Assembly: GCA_039188505.1 (NCBI GenBank)
Contig: JBCCZC010000162.1
Coordinates: 1-11,490, forward strand
Source: JBCCZC01 sp039188505
GTDB taxonomy: Bacteria > Pseudomonadota > Gammaproteobacteria > Xanthomonadales > SZUA-38
DNA: 11,490 nucleotides
Direction: 5' to 3'
Shown: piece by piece, positions 1 through 6,607 of the stretch
Numbering within the stretch: the first letter of the stretch is position 1
Layout of the letters: every line of letters starts with the position of its first letter
Translations under genes and position numbers: made by a program
The notes under the pieces: model-generated
Database searches by the model: none
Told to the model about the DNA's origin: nothing
What the model saw: only the letters and a program-made list of their open reading frames with translations

Positions 1-806
1 CGGCGGGCGTCGTCCGCGGTCGTGTGATCACTCAGGCGGTAGGTCATCATCTCGATCACCGATGCGCCACCGCCGGTTCGGGCGCGGTGCAGCGCGGATT
101 CCATCGCCCGATGCACGGCGAGGAGGTCGTTGCCGTCGATCTGGATACAGGGAAGGCCGGCGGCGATCCCTTTCTGCGCCAGCGTTCGCGCGCCCGACTG
201 CCGGGAACGCGGCACCGAGATGGCGTACTGGTTGTTGGCGATGACGAAGACGGCGGGTAGCTGAAATGCGCCCGCGGCGTTGAGCGCTTCGAGGAAGTCG
301 CCCTTCGAAGAGCCGCCGTCGCCCACGAGGGTCACCCCCACGCGCTCCTCACCACGAAGCTTGAAGGCGAGGGCGGCGCCGGCGGCGTGAAGGCACTGGG
401 TGGCGATCGGCACGCAGATGGGAAAGTCATGGGCTGGGCCCGAGAAGTCGGAGCCGCGCTCGTCGCCGCCCCAGTAGGTCAGGATCTCGGCCATCTTCGT
501 CCCGCGGTGAAGCATCGTCCCGTATTCGCGGTACATCGGCGCGAAGGAGTCCTCCGGTCGCATCGCCGCACCGATGCCGACGTGGATGGCCTCGTGGCCG
601 AGGGAGGAAGCGTAGGTGCCGAGCTTGCCGGTACGCTGCAGCTTGATGGCCTTGGCATCGAAGGTACGCGTCAGCACCATCAGGCCGTACAGCGAGCGCA
701 GCTGGTCGAAATCGGATGCCAGCGGCGGTGGTTGGTCCGACGTCAGTCTGCCCTCGGGGTCGAGGTACTGCCGATACTTGACCTCAAAGCTCGCGATGCT
801 CGTCAA
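1..806 (-). CDS. pdhA: Pyruvate dehydrogenase E1 component, alpha subunit (3' end outside window)
   Basis: This is the thiamine-diphosphate-dependent alpha subunit of a heterotetrameric (alpha2beta2) E1, which decarboxylates pyruvate and hands the acetyl group to lipoyl-E2 in the cytoplasm. 268 residues are visible, against about 360 for the family; the C-terminus lies beyond base 1. The ThDP-binding motif runs from GDGGSSKGDF (162-171) to Asn-Asn at 191-192, with the usual spacing. YRLSDHTTADDAR (256-268) matches the conserved loop of this family. The N-terminal YRQYLDPEGR (11-20) resembles proteobacterial PdhA proteins. I chose the TTG start at 804-806 because AGGAGA lies 5 nt upstream and no ATG or GTG lies in frame nearby. 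It is the last visible gene of the operon; an E1 beta and an E2 gene would be expected beyond the edge. A branched-chain 2-oxoacid or acetoin dehydrogenase alpha subunit is the main alternative. Confidence 0.9.
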   Translation of the reverse strand, partial: MTSIASFEVKYRQYLDPEGRLTSDQPPPLASDFDQLRSLYGLMVLTRTFDAKAIKLQRTGKLGTYASSLGHEAIHVGIGAAMRPEDSFAPMYREYGTMLHRGTKMAEILTYWGGDERGSDFSGPAHDFPICVPIATQCLHAAGAALAFKLRGEERVGVTLVGDGGSSKGDFLEALNAAGAFQLPAVFVIANNQYAISVPRSRQSGARTLAQKGIAAGLPCIQIDGNDLLAVHRAMESALHRARTGGGASVIEMMTYRLSDHTTADDAR

Positions 807-811
807 CGCAG

Positions 812-817
812 TCTCCT
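812..817 (-). promoter_or_regulatory. Shine-Dalgarno site that decides the pdhA TTG start
   Basis: AGGAGA on the minus strand, 5 nt before the TTG at 806. It is a strong ribosome binding site and fixes the rare start codon. Seen directly. Confidence 0.7.
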
Positions 818-833
818 GTTGAATGGCGGGGCA

Positions 834-850
834 GGCACGCGGTCCGTGCC
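834..850 (-). other. Short hairpin between the PilZ gene and pdhA
   Basis: A perfect 6-bp inverted repeat, GGCACG and CGTGCC, with a 5-nt loop lies in the 54-bp gap upstream of the pdhA ribosome binding site. No T-run follows on the minus strand, so it is not a classical intrinsic terminator. It could be an RNA processing or stability element, or chance in GC-rich DNA. Confidence 0.3.
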
Positions 851-860
851 GCGACCGGGG

Positions 861-1169
861 TCAGCGCCAGCGCCGGGATTCGGTCACCAGCTCCTCGGAC
901 TCCGCCGCGAAACCGGAATCGAACTCGAAACCGAGACGGCTTTCCGTCTCGTGCACGAGGTGCCCGCGGATCAGCAGGATATGGTCCTGCTCGATGATGA
1001 AATAGAGTGCGCACCGGCTTTCCAGGTGTCCGTCCCAGTTGCTCGGACGCGTCATGCTTGCGCCGCCGGTGGAGACGTTCTCGACCTCCGTCAGATACGC
1101 CTTCTCTCCCCGGAGGATGAATACCCCCGCGTACATTTTGAGCCGTGGGCTGTCTCGTCGCTCATCCAT
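861..1169 (-). CDS. PilZ-domain protein (probable c-di-GMP receptor)
   Basis: A 102-residue single-domain cytoplasmic protein. PilZ domains bind cyclic di-GMP through an RxxxR motif and a (D/N)xSxxG motif. Both are present: R5xxxR9 in ERRDSPR near the N-terminus and N31xS33xxG36 in NVSTGGAS. LGFEF (79-83) fits the closing beta strand of the barrel. There is no second domain, signal peptide or membrane segment, so it probably acts by binding a partner. The ATG at 1167-1169 is preceded by AAGGGG with 8 nt spacing. It lies 33 bp after the asparaginase gene and 54 bp before pdhA, on the same strand, so co-transcription is likely. The partner is unknown; a link to pyruvate dehydrogenase is inference from position only. 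Confidence 0.85.
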   Translation of the reverse strand: MDERRDSPRLKMYAGVFILRGEKAYLTEVENVSTGGASMTRPSNWDGHLESRCALYFIIEQDHILLIRGHLVHETESRLGFEFDSGFAAESEELVTESRRWR

Positions 1170-1202
1170 CCCTCAATCCCCTTCTGCGGCAGCCACAGGC
1201 AC

Positions 1203-1697
1203 TCAGTCAATCGCCTCGAAGCGGTTTGCTGCGCGGTTTTTCCGAACCCGCTTCGGGTCCCAGATTCTACCGTTCATGACGATGTAGACGCCATGCGGCA
1301 GACTCTGCACCGCGCCCACGGCGCAGCCGATATTGAAGACAGCGTCCGATCCGACGAAACGGGCAGGGTTCAGCGCACCGGTCAGGACGATGGTCCGATC
1401 GGTGATAGCGAGCAGCGTCCTCGCGGTTTCGACCATCGAATCCGTGCCGTGGGTGACGATGACGCGGCGGGCCGCCGACCGATCGATCGTCCGGTGGATC
1501 AGTTCCCGGTCGGCGTCGTCGATCTCGATACTGTCCTTACGCATGAGCGAGAAGAGCTCATAGCGGAAGGTGACGTTCATTTCCCGCAGGATGCGGCCAA
1601 TCTCGGGTTCGCCGATCTGGTAGTCGCTCTTCGCGTCGAAGTAGACCTTGTCCAGCGTGCCGCCGGTCGTGATGATCGAGACGCTCGATTCAGACAT
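1203..1697 (-). CDS. Single-domain (half-length) asparaginase-family protein
   Basis: 164 residues, matching only the N-terminal domain of L-asparaginase, whose usual length is about 330. The active-site motifs of that domain are visible: ITTGGTLDK (9-17) with the nucleophile threonine, THGTDSM (82-88) with the Thr-Asp pair, TGALNP (106-111), and a lysine near 153 in the position of the catalytic lysine. The C-terminal domain, which in classical tetramers completes the neighbouring active site, is absent, and the stop is followed closely by the PilZ gene rather than by remnants. I therefore read it as a natural short form, not a truncation. The ATG at 1695-1697 overlaps the end of the upstream dehydrogenase by 8 bp (ATGTCTGA), implying translational coupling; the longer open frame to 1835 lies inside that gene. 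Asparagine hydrolysis is plausible but unproven; other amide substrates are possible. Confidence 0.82.
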   Translation of the reverse strand: MSESSVSIITTGGTLDKVYFDAKSDYQIGEPEIGRILREMNVTFRYELFSLMRKDSIEIDDADRELIHRTIDRSAARRVIVTHGTDSMVETARTLLAITDRTIVLTGALNPARFVGSDAVFNIGCAVGAVQSLPHGVYIVMNGRIWDPKRVRKNRAANRFEAID

Positions 1698-3375
1698 AGA
1701 TATCCGTCGCCAGGGAGTGTTCGGCAATCGGGTCCGGCTGCTCGAGCAGCAGGACGCCGTTGCGGGCATAGCGCACCGCCGCACGGGCGGGTCGGGGATC
1801 GCCGCCGTGATCGATGGCGTGCTGCCCGGCATCAAGCAGCAGACCGAGGCTCGCCAGGCGACCGAGCGTCATCGCGAGCCCCCTGGCCGAGGCCTCGCAG
1901 GCCTCGTTGTCCCAGTCCGAGAACGCCTCCATGAATCGACGAACGCCTTCGACGCCGCGCTCCAGTGCCTTGACGCCCGGCGCGAGCACTTCGGCGCTGG
2001 CGTCCCGCGCCTGCTTCTCGGCGCGTGCCAGCAGCTCGTCCAGGGCGGCGCGGTGACGCGAAAGCACCCGCAGGACGTCGAGCGAGAGGACGTTGGTCGT
2101 GCCCTCCCAGATCGGGAGTACCTGGGCGTCGCGCAGGAGCATCGGCAGGCCCGTGTCCTCGACGTACCCCGCACCACCGAAGCTCTCGATCAGCTCGCTT
2201 GTGAGCGCGACGACCTGCTTGCCCGTCGTCAGCTTCGCCACCGGGGTGAGGAGCCGGAGCAACGCCTGGTCCGCGTCGCCGAGCTGGCCGTTCTCGCCCA
2301 GACCGAGCAGACGGACCACATCGAACGTCAGCGCGAACGCACCCTCGAATTCGGCCTGCTGCCTCGCGAGCGTCATGAGGTGCAGCGGCTGTTCGGCGAG
2401 AGGACGGTTGAAGACGATGCGCCGATTGGCGTAGTCACGAGCCAGCGCGAGGGCGCGGCGCATCGTCGACACCGCGCAGACCGCGTTCCACGTCCGGGTG
2501 ATGTTGAGCATCGGCGCGATGGCCTTGACCCCGCCCTGCAGATCGGTGACCGGCGTCGCCGGGGTGTCCCTGAGCAGGAGCTCCGCGGTTGGTAGCTTGC
2601 GGGTGCCGAGCTTGTCCTTGAGACGGAGGATCTCGATGTTCCGGAGCGCGCCTTCGGCGTCCCGTGGTTCGACGTAGAACAGCGCGAGCCCACCGCCGCC
2701 CATGGGATTGCCCTCCGGCCGGGCGAGCGTCAGGGCCATGTCCGAGGTCGCGGCTGAAGTGAACCACTTGCGCCCCGTCAACCGCCAGCGACCTTCCCCA
2801 TCCCGTCGCGCGACGGTCTCGCTAGCGCCGACGTCGGAGCCGCCCGTCGTTTCGGTCATCCACTGACCGCTGGTCCAGAAGCGGGCCGGATCCCGGCTGG
2901 TCAGGTGGCCCACCGCCCGCGCGATCAGCTCCTGATTGCCGGAGTCGAGCAGGGCGCGCGCCGCGCCGTCGGTCATCGCGAGCGGACAGCTGAAGACATC
3001 CGTCGATGGGTGGAACAGGTACGCCAGCGCGAACTGGATGAGCCGACCGTAGGGCTGGAACGTGCCCTCGTAGCCCGTGGCGACGAGGCCGTGCGATGCA
3101 GCGATCCGATGGGCTTCCTGCCACAGCGGCGTGAGTTTGATCCGATCGACGCGACGGCCCCAGGCGTCCCACTGGGTCAGCGTCGGTTCGAGGCCCCGCT
3201 CCTCGAGCTGCTGGCGATAGAGCGGTCCCGCGGCGAGGCGCCCGAGCGACTCGAGGTCGGAGGCCGCCTGGGTCAGCAACTCGGTCGGAACGTGGCGCTC
3301 GAGAAAAGCGCGCAGCACGCGATCGCTCGCATACTGGTCGTCCAGCTGCGGCGGTGACTGGCTGAATCCTGTCAT
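1690..3375 (-). CDS. Acyl-CoA dehydrogenase family protein, AidB-like
   Basis: A 561-residue flavoprotein of the acyl-CoA dehydrogenase superfamily, close in length and motifs to AidB (about 540 residues) rather than to 380-residue beta-oxidation enzymes. GQWMTETTGGSDVG (170-183) is the AidB-type version of the FAD/substrate motif. KWFTSA (203-208), FNRPLAEQP (322-330), FGGAGYVED (399-407) and IWEGTTNV (422-429) follow in order. Glu424 sits where medium-chain enzymes carry the catalytic base, so catalysis is possible. The ATG at 3373-3375 begins just before the conserved region; its ribosome site is weak. An in-frame ATG at 3417 overlaps the proposed -10 box and is less likely. It is the first gene of the minus-strand operon leading to pdhA. 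The substrate is unknown: a protective DNA-binding role as in AidB, or branched or short-chain acyl-CoA oxidation, are both possible. Confidence 0.9.
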   Translation of the reverse strand: MTGFSQSPPQLDDQYASDRVLRAFLERHVPTELLTQAASDLESLGRLAAGPLYRQQLEERGLEPTLTQWDAWGRRVDRIKLTPLWQEAHRIAASHGLVATGYEGTFQPYGRLIQFALAYLFHPSTDVFSCPLAMTDGAARALLDSGNQELIARAVGHLTSRDPARFWTSGQWMTETTGGSDVGASETVARRDGEGRWRLTGRKWFTSAATSDMALTLARPEGNPMGGGGLALFYVEPRDAEGALRNIEILRLKDKLGTRKLPTAELLLRDTPATPVTDLQGGVKAIAPMLNITRTWNAVCAVSTMRRALALARDYANRRIVFNRPLAEQPLHLMTLARQQAEFEGAFALTFDVVRLLGLGENGQLGDADQALLRLLTPVAKLTTGKQVVALTSELIESFGGAGYVEDTGLPMLLRDAQVLPIWEGTTNVLSLDVLRVLSRHRAALDELLARAEKQARDASAEVLAPGVKALERGVEGVRRFMEAFSDWDNEACEASARGLAMTLGRLASLGLLLDAGQHAIDHGGDPRPARAAVRYARNGVLLLEQPDPIAEHSLATDIYV

Positions 3376-3415
3376 GGCGTTTCCGTCGGCGACCTCGCGC
3401 GTCCGCTGGCGCGGC

Positions 3416-3444
3416 ATTGTCCCTGCCAGCACCGGCGCCCGCAA
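3416..3444 (-). promoter_or_regulatory. Candidate sigma70 promoter for the dehydrogenase-asparaginase-pilZ-pdhA operon
   Basis: On the minus strand, TTGCGG (3444-3439) as the -35 box and GACAAT (3421-3416) as the -10 box are separated by exactly 17 nt. They match consensus at 3/6 and 4/6 positions. Transcription would begin near 3409, leaving a leader of about 34 nt before the ATG at 3375. It is a moderate match in GC-rich DNA. Confidence 0.35.
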
Positions 3445-3469
3445 GCCCGCCGCCGGAGCAACGACACGA

Positions 3470-3475
3470 TATACT
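3470..3475 (+). promoter_or_regulatory. Candidate -10 box for the large exported protein
   Basis: TATACT matches the sigma70 -10 consensus at 5/6 positions and stands out in GC-rich DNA. It lies 27 nt before the ATG at 3503. No recognisable -35 box occurs 16-18 nt upstream, so an activator or another sigma factor may be needed. The 127-bp gap 3376-3502 also serves the divergent operon. Confidence 0.35.
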
Positions 3476-3502
3476 GCCGGTCCCTTTTCCGAACGTCGTG
3501 CC

Positions 3503-6355
3503 ATGGTCCGGAATCGATCGCCGATCTTCGCAGCGCTGCTCTGGTGGTCCGCCACGCTGGTGGCGACGACCGCCTTGCCCGCTGGGGCTGGCGAAGCCAG
3601 CCTGCGGGAGCGGTCCGTTCATCTTGCCTATCGCCTCGATCGAGAGCTCGGACCGATCGACGCCGCGCAGCGGCATGCCCTGGTTGCACGGCTGCTCCTG
3701 GCCCGTCGGGATGGCGAGCTGACCGCCGGCGATGCCATGGACGCGGTCTGGCTGGACTGGGAGGCGAAGCTCGAGCTGCTGGAACGGGAGACGGCCATCG
3801 GGGCCTTCGGGAGCTGGTACGAGCCCACCTTGCCCGACGCGGCGGACGGACTGATCCAAACGGTGCGGGCCGATCAGGCGCAGCTGACCTGGTCCGATCC
3901 ACTTTGGCGAGACGAGCGGGCGGCAGCCGCGCTCCGGGTCGTGACCGCGCCAGGCAACCGGGATCTGGCCAAGCTGTTCCAACCGGGTGTCCTCGCGTGG
4001 GCCCGACACCACGCTCCGGAACTCTGGTTCCGGCTGCTTGCCTGGCTCGAGGAGGCGCCGGAGGTCTTCCCGTTGGTCGAGCCGCTCGTGGCGCCATGGC
4101 TGGCGCGCCCGCTCGGCGCTGATCTGGCAACCTGGCAGGCGCTCGACGATGCGGCCGCCGCGGAGATCGGGGAACTGCTGGCAGAGCTCGATGGCGATCC
4201 GCTGGCCCCGCTGCGGGACGCGGTCGCGCTGCTGACCGACGCAGGCCTGGCCGCCGACCGGGCGAGCGGCGTCATGCGGATCGACGAGCCGTACCGCCGT
4301 TTCGCCGCGCAGCGGCTCGAGCCCCTGGATTATGGGCTGCTGTCGCTCGCATGGGCAGCGCGGGAGATCGATGCCGGGGCCTACGGCGCGTTCGTGTCGA
4401 CGCTGCTGGCGGTAACGGGGCAGCTGGTTCGCGAACCCGCTCCGGTCGTCTCGCAGGGCCTCCTCCCGGCTCTGCAGGAGCTCGACCCGGTGCTTCTGCC
4501 GTGGTTTCAGCTTGTCGACCCCAGACTCACGAACGTCTATCAGCGCACGCGACAGCTCCTGCGGGAGCCGCCGTCGGGGCCCGAAGAGCGGCGCCAGGTC
4601 CTGCGCGAACTGGGGCTGCTGCAGGCGACTGCGAGCCTCACCTCGCGCTCCCTCGAGTCCTACCTCGAGCAGCCCGTTCGATCGCAGCTGGACGACGAGC
4701 TGACGGTCTGTTTCGGGCTGACGCGCGATGTGCTCGAGGGTCCGCCAGAACCGCTAGCGCCGGGGCAGTTTGACGCATGCGTGACGGCGTTCAGCGACTG
4801 GGCCATCGATTCGGCCGGCCGACCGGAGCTGGCCGGCCAGCAGTTCGGCCCGTTCGAGCCCGAGAACCTGCTGCGCGAAGGGCGGCTCAGCCCGTGGCAG
4901 CGTATCAATTACTGGCTCGGATACCTCGATCGCCTAGAGGGCTCGAGCTGCGAACTCGCGGGTGAGGCGCTGGTCAATCCGCTGGAATGGACGCTTGCCG
5001 CGCGCGCCTTGACCTGGTTTGTGGACCGCTGGCCTCAGTACGCCGATGCGGCCACGGTGGCGCGCGTGGAGACCGTCTTCGATCTCGGTCGGCGCACCGT
5101 CGGCGAACTCGAGGCCGCCCGATCTTGCGCGACTGCCGGCGCCCCGCTGCTCGGTGCCTTCGGTGCCTACGAGGAGGCCCTGGGGCTCCTGCAGGATTCG
5201 CTCAGCGTTGCCCTGGACGACTTCCGCGAGGCCCGGCTCAAGCCGGGAGCCGACATCGATCTCGGCCGGGTGGAAATCGCCCCGACTCGCTATCGACCGC
5301 AGCGCCTCGAGGTCGGCCCCTGCGACGCCGAGCCCTCGTGCGAAACCGCCGACCGGCTCGAGGCCAGCAACGCCCTTTACTCGCGCTTCCCCGCGGAGTA
5401 TCTGCTGGCTGACCAGATCGACCTCGGGGACGTCGAGATCTGCTATCGCGATGTGCAGTGGATCGATCGCCGCTCCGAGCTACCGCCCGTTCGGATCGAG
5501 GCGATGGCGCGCTACTTCGGTCGCCTGAGCTTCGTCCTCGAAGGCCGCTATTCGGATCTGCGGGATCCCGTCTTCGCCATGCGCCTCGAGGGTGCGACGG
5601 AATACGAGTATCTCTATGGGGCGAACGCCCAGGAGGTGCTCGACGATCCCTGCCCGAGGCACCTTCTCAATACCCAGGTCCACGCCGAACTGCCGGAGCG
5701 GATGATTCAGCTGGTGCCGCGGCGCCTGACCTACATGACGGCTGATCGCATGCATCCCGGGCGGGTGTTCGGCAGCCATTGGGCGGCAGGCGAGGAGTGG
5801 CGGGATCGCTTCGTGACGGGCGAGGGGGTCGAGGTACTTGCCGAGCAGGATGGCGAACCGATCCGTGAACAGGTTCTCGAACGGCTTGCCGAACTCAGCC
5901 AGGAGCGCACGCGGACGATCTATCGGGTGCTGTTGGCGGGCGAGGGCTCACTCCTCGACGGAGAATCGGACCCGCTCGTGACCGCCATGCAGCAGGTCGA
6001 GGCCCAGAAAAGCGCGCTCGTCGCGATCGCCAAGCTGCTGGCGCCGGCGTCGCTCGAGGGCGATCCGGGAGTCCGGGCGAGCTTCCATGGCGAATTCGGT
6101 CTCTTCGACCGGGCGGGGGCGCTCCGGGCGCAGCAGGCCGGCGTCAGCGTGGCGGATCTTGGCGCCCTTGCTGAACAGCGGCTGGCGGACGGTCGTCGTG
6201 AATGGGAGCGTCTTCGGGGCGAATCGGACGGTGCACTCGAAGTGGACCGTGCGATCGTTCGTACCCTACTCGACCTCCGGGGGCTCCTCGATCGCGTCGG
6301 AAATCGGCGCCTGACGGTTGCGCGCGTTGATGGCGACGATGGCCAGATACAGTAA
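3503..6355 (+). CDS. Large exported protein of unknown function (950 residues)
   Basis: I do not recognise this family. The N-terminus is a good Sec signal peptide: basic MVRNR, a hydrophobic core at 8-25 and a probable cut after AGA at 27-29. There is no lipobox and no further membrane segment, so the mature protein is probably periplasmic or secreted. Residues 35-400 look mostly alpha-helical, rich in Leu, Ala, Glu and Trp (for example LWFRLLAWLEEA, 174-185). Residues about 580-760 look richer in beta strands and hold the motif IDLGxVEI twice (585-592 and 639-646). All eight cysteines fall between 403 and 717, which suits disulfides in an oxidising compartment. The C-terminal 200 residues are helical again. 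The ATG at 3503 was chosen because it opens the signal peptide; the frame is open to 3374 but the extra residues are not protein-like. The ribosome site is weak. The gene stands alone, divergent from the pdhA operon, and its last 90 bp overlap the convergent DUF2069 gene. Confidence 0.85.
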   Translation: MVRNRSPIFAALLWWSATLVATTALPAGAGEASLRERSVHLAYRLDRELGPIDAAQRHALVARLLLARRDGELTAGDAMDAVWLDWEAKLELLERETAIGAFGSWYEPTLPDAADGLIQTVRADQAQLTWSDPLWRDERAAAALRVVTAPGNRDLAKLFQPGVLAWARHHAPELWFRLLAWLEEAPEVFPLVEPLVAPWLARPLGADLATWQALDDAAAAEIGELLAELDGDPLAPLRDAVALLTDAGLAADRASGVMRIDEPYRRFAAQRLEPLDYGLLSLAWAAREIDAGAYGAFVSTLLAVTGQLVREPAPVVSQGLLPALQELDPVLLPWFQLVDPRLTNVYQRTRQLLREPPSGPEERRQVLRELGLLQATASLTSRSLESYLEQPVRSQLDDELTVCFGLTRDVLEGPPEPLAPGQFDACVTAFSDWAIDSAGRPELAGQQFGPFEPENLLREGRLSPWQRINYWLGYLDRLEGSSCELAGEALVNPLEWTLAARALTWFVDRWPQYADAATVARVETVFDLGRRTVGELEAARSCATAGAPLLGAFGAYEEALGLLQDSLSVALDDFREARLKPGADIDLGRVEIAPTRYRPQRLEVGPCDAEPSCETADRLEASNALYSRFPAEYLLADQIDLGDVEICYRDVQWIDRRSELPPVRIEAMARYFGRLSFVLEGRYSDLRDPVFAMRLEGATEYEYLYGANAQEVLDDPCPRHLLNTQVHAELPERMIQLVPRRLTYMTADRMHPGRVFGSHWAAGEEWRDRFVTGEGVEVLAEQDGEPIREQVLERLAELSQERTRTIYRVLLAGEGSLLDGESDPLVTAMQQVEAQKSALVAIAKLLAPASLEGDPGVRASFHGEFGLFDRAGALRAQQAGVSVADLGALAEQRLADGRREWERLRGESDGALEVDRAIVRTLLDLRGLLDRVGNRRLTVARVDGDDGQIQ

Positions 6356-6607
6356 GACGCAGACCACGACCACGGCCGCGCCGCCGAGCGACCGTTCGAC
6401 CATCCATTCCGTGGTGCCGACGACGAAATAGGGCAGGCTGACCAGCGAGGCGATCGCCCGCCGGCGTGCCGTCGATCCTCGAAGGAGACTGATGCCGACC
6501 AGGAGCAGGGGCGCTGCGAATGCCGCAGCGAGGGTCGGCACGCCGGCCTGCCACGTGATCTGTACGGCCACCAGGAGCCACCAGAGGGTGGTGAATGCCC
6601 AGGTCAT
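6266..6607 (-). CDS. DUF2069-family small inner-membrane protein
   Basis: A 113-residue hydrophobic protein with four probable membrane helices, at about residues 2-20, 22-42, 51-69 and 76-93, and a short acidic C-terminal tail ending EEPPEVE. Length and topology fit DUF2069, a family commonly found next to wrbA in beta- and gammaproteobacteria; its function is unknown. The ATG (6607-6605) overlaps the wrbA stop as ATGA, so translation is probably coupled. The longer open frame to 6904 is the shadow of wrbA. The last 29 codons and the stop, including the end of the fourth helix, lie antisense to the 3' end of the large exported protein gene. Confidence 0.8.
   Translation of the reverse strand: MTWAFTTLWWLLVAVQITWQAGVPTLAAAFAAPLLLVGISLLRGSTARRRAIASLVSLPYFVVGTTEWMVERSLGGAAVVVVCVLLYLAIVAINARNRQAPISDAIEEPPEVE

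Noticed and set aside
188..190. PET instead of PAT in the release factor as a sign of altered stop-codon reading (residue numbers of the prfA product)
   Set aside because: The middle residue of the PxT motif varies in normal RF1 proteins, and PET is known in Bacillus-type RF1.
1698..1835. An N-terminal extension of the asparaginase to an ATG at 1835
   Set aside because: The extra 46 residues lie inside the dehydrogenase gene and do not resemble the family. The ATG at 1697 starts just before the first catalytic motif.
387..1934. A 515-codon plus-strand open frame
   Set aside because: It lies antisense to pdhA, the PilZ gene, the asparaginase and part of the dehydrogenase, all of which have clear family motifs. 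Its translation is Arg/Asp-rich with no recognisable domain: a shadow of GC-rich coding DNA.
1648..2595. A 315-codon plus-strand open frame
   Set aside because: Antisense to the acyl-CoA dehydrogenase, which has all its family motifs. No independent support.
3376..3555. N-terminal extension of the dehydrogenase upstream of 3375
   Set aside because: The added residues are not protein-like, cover the proposed promoter and run antisense to the neighbour's signal peptide.
2822..4012. A 396-codon minus-strand open frame spanning the divergent gap
   Set aside because: It runs through the dehydrogenase in another frame, across the promoter region and antisense to the signal peptide of the exported protein. 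The translation is low-complexity Arg/Gly/Pro-rich.
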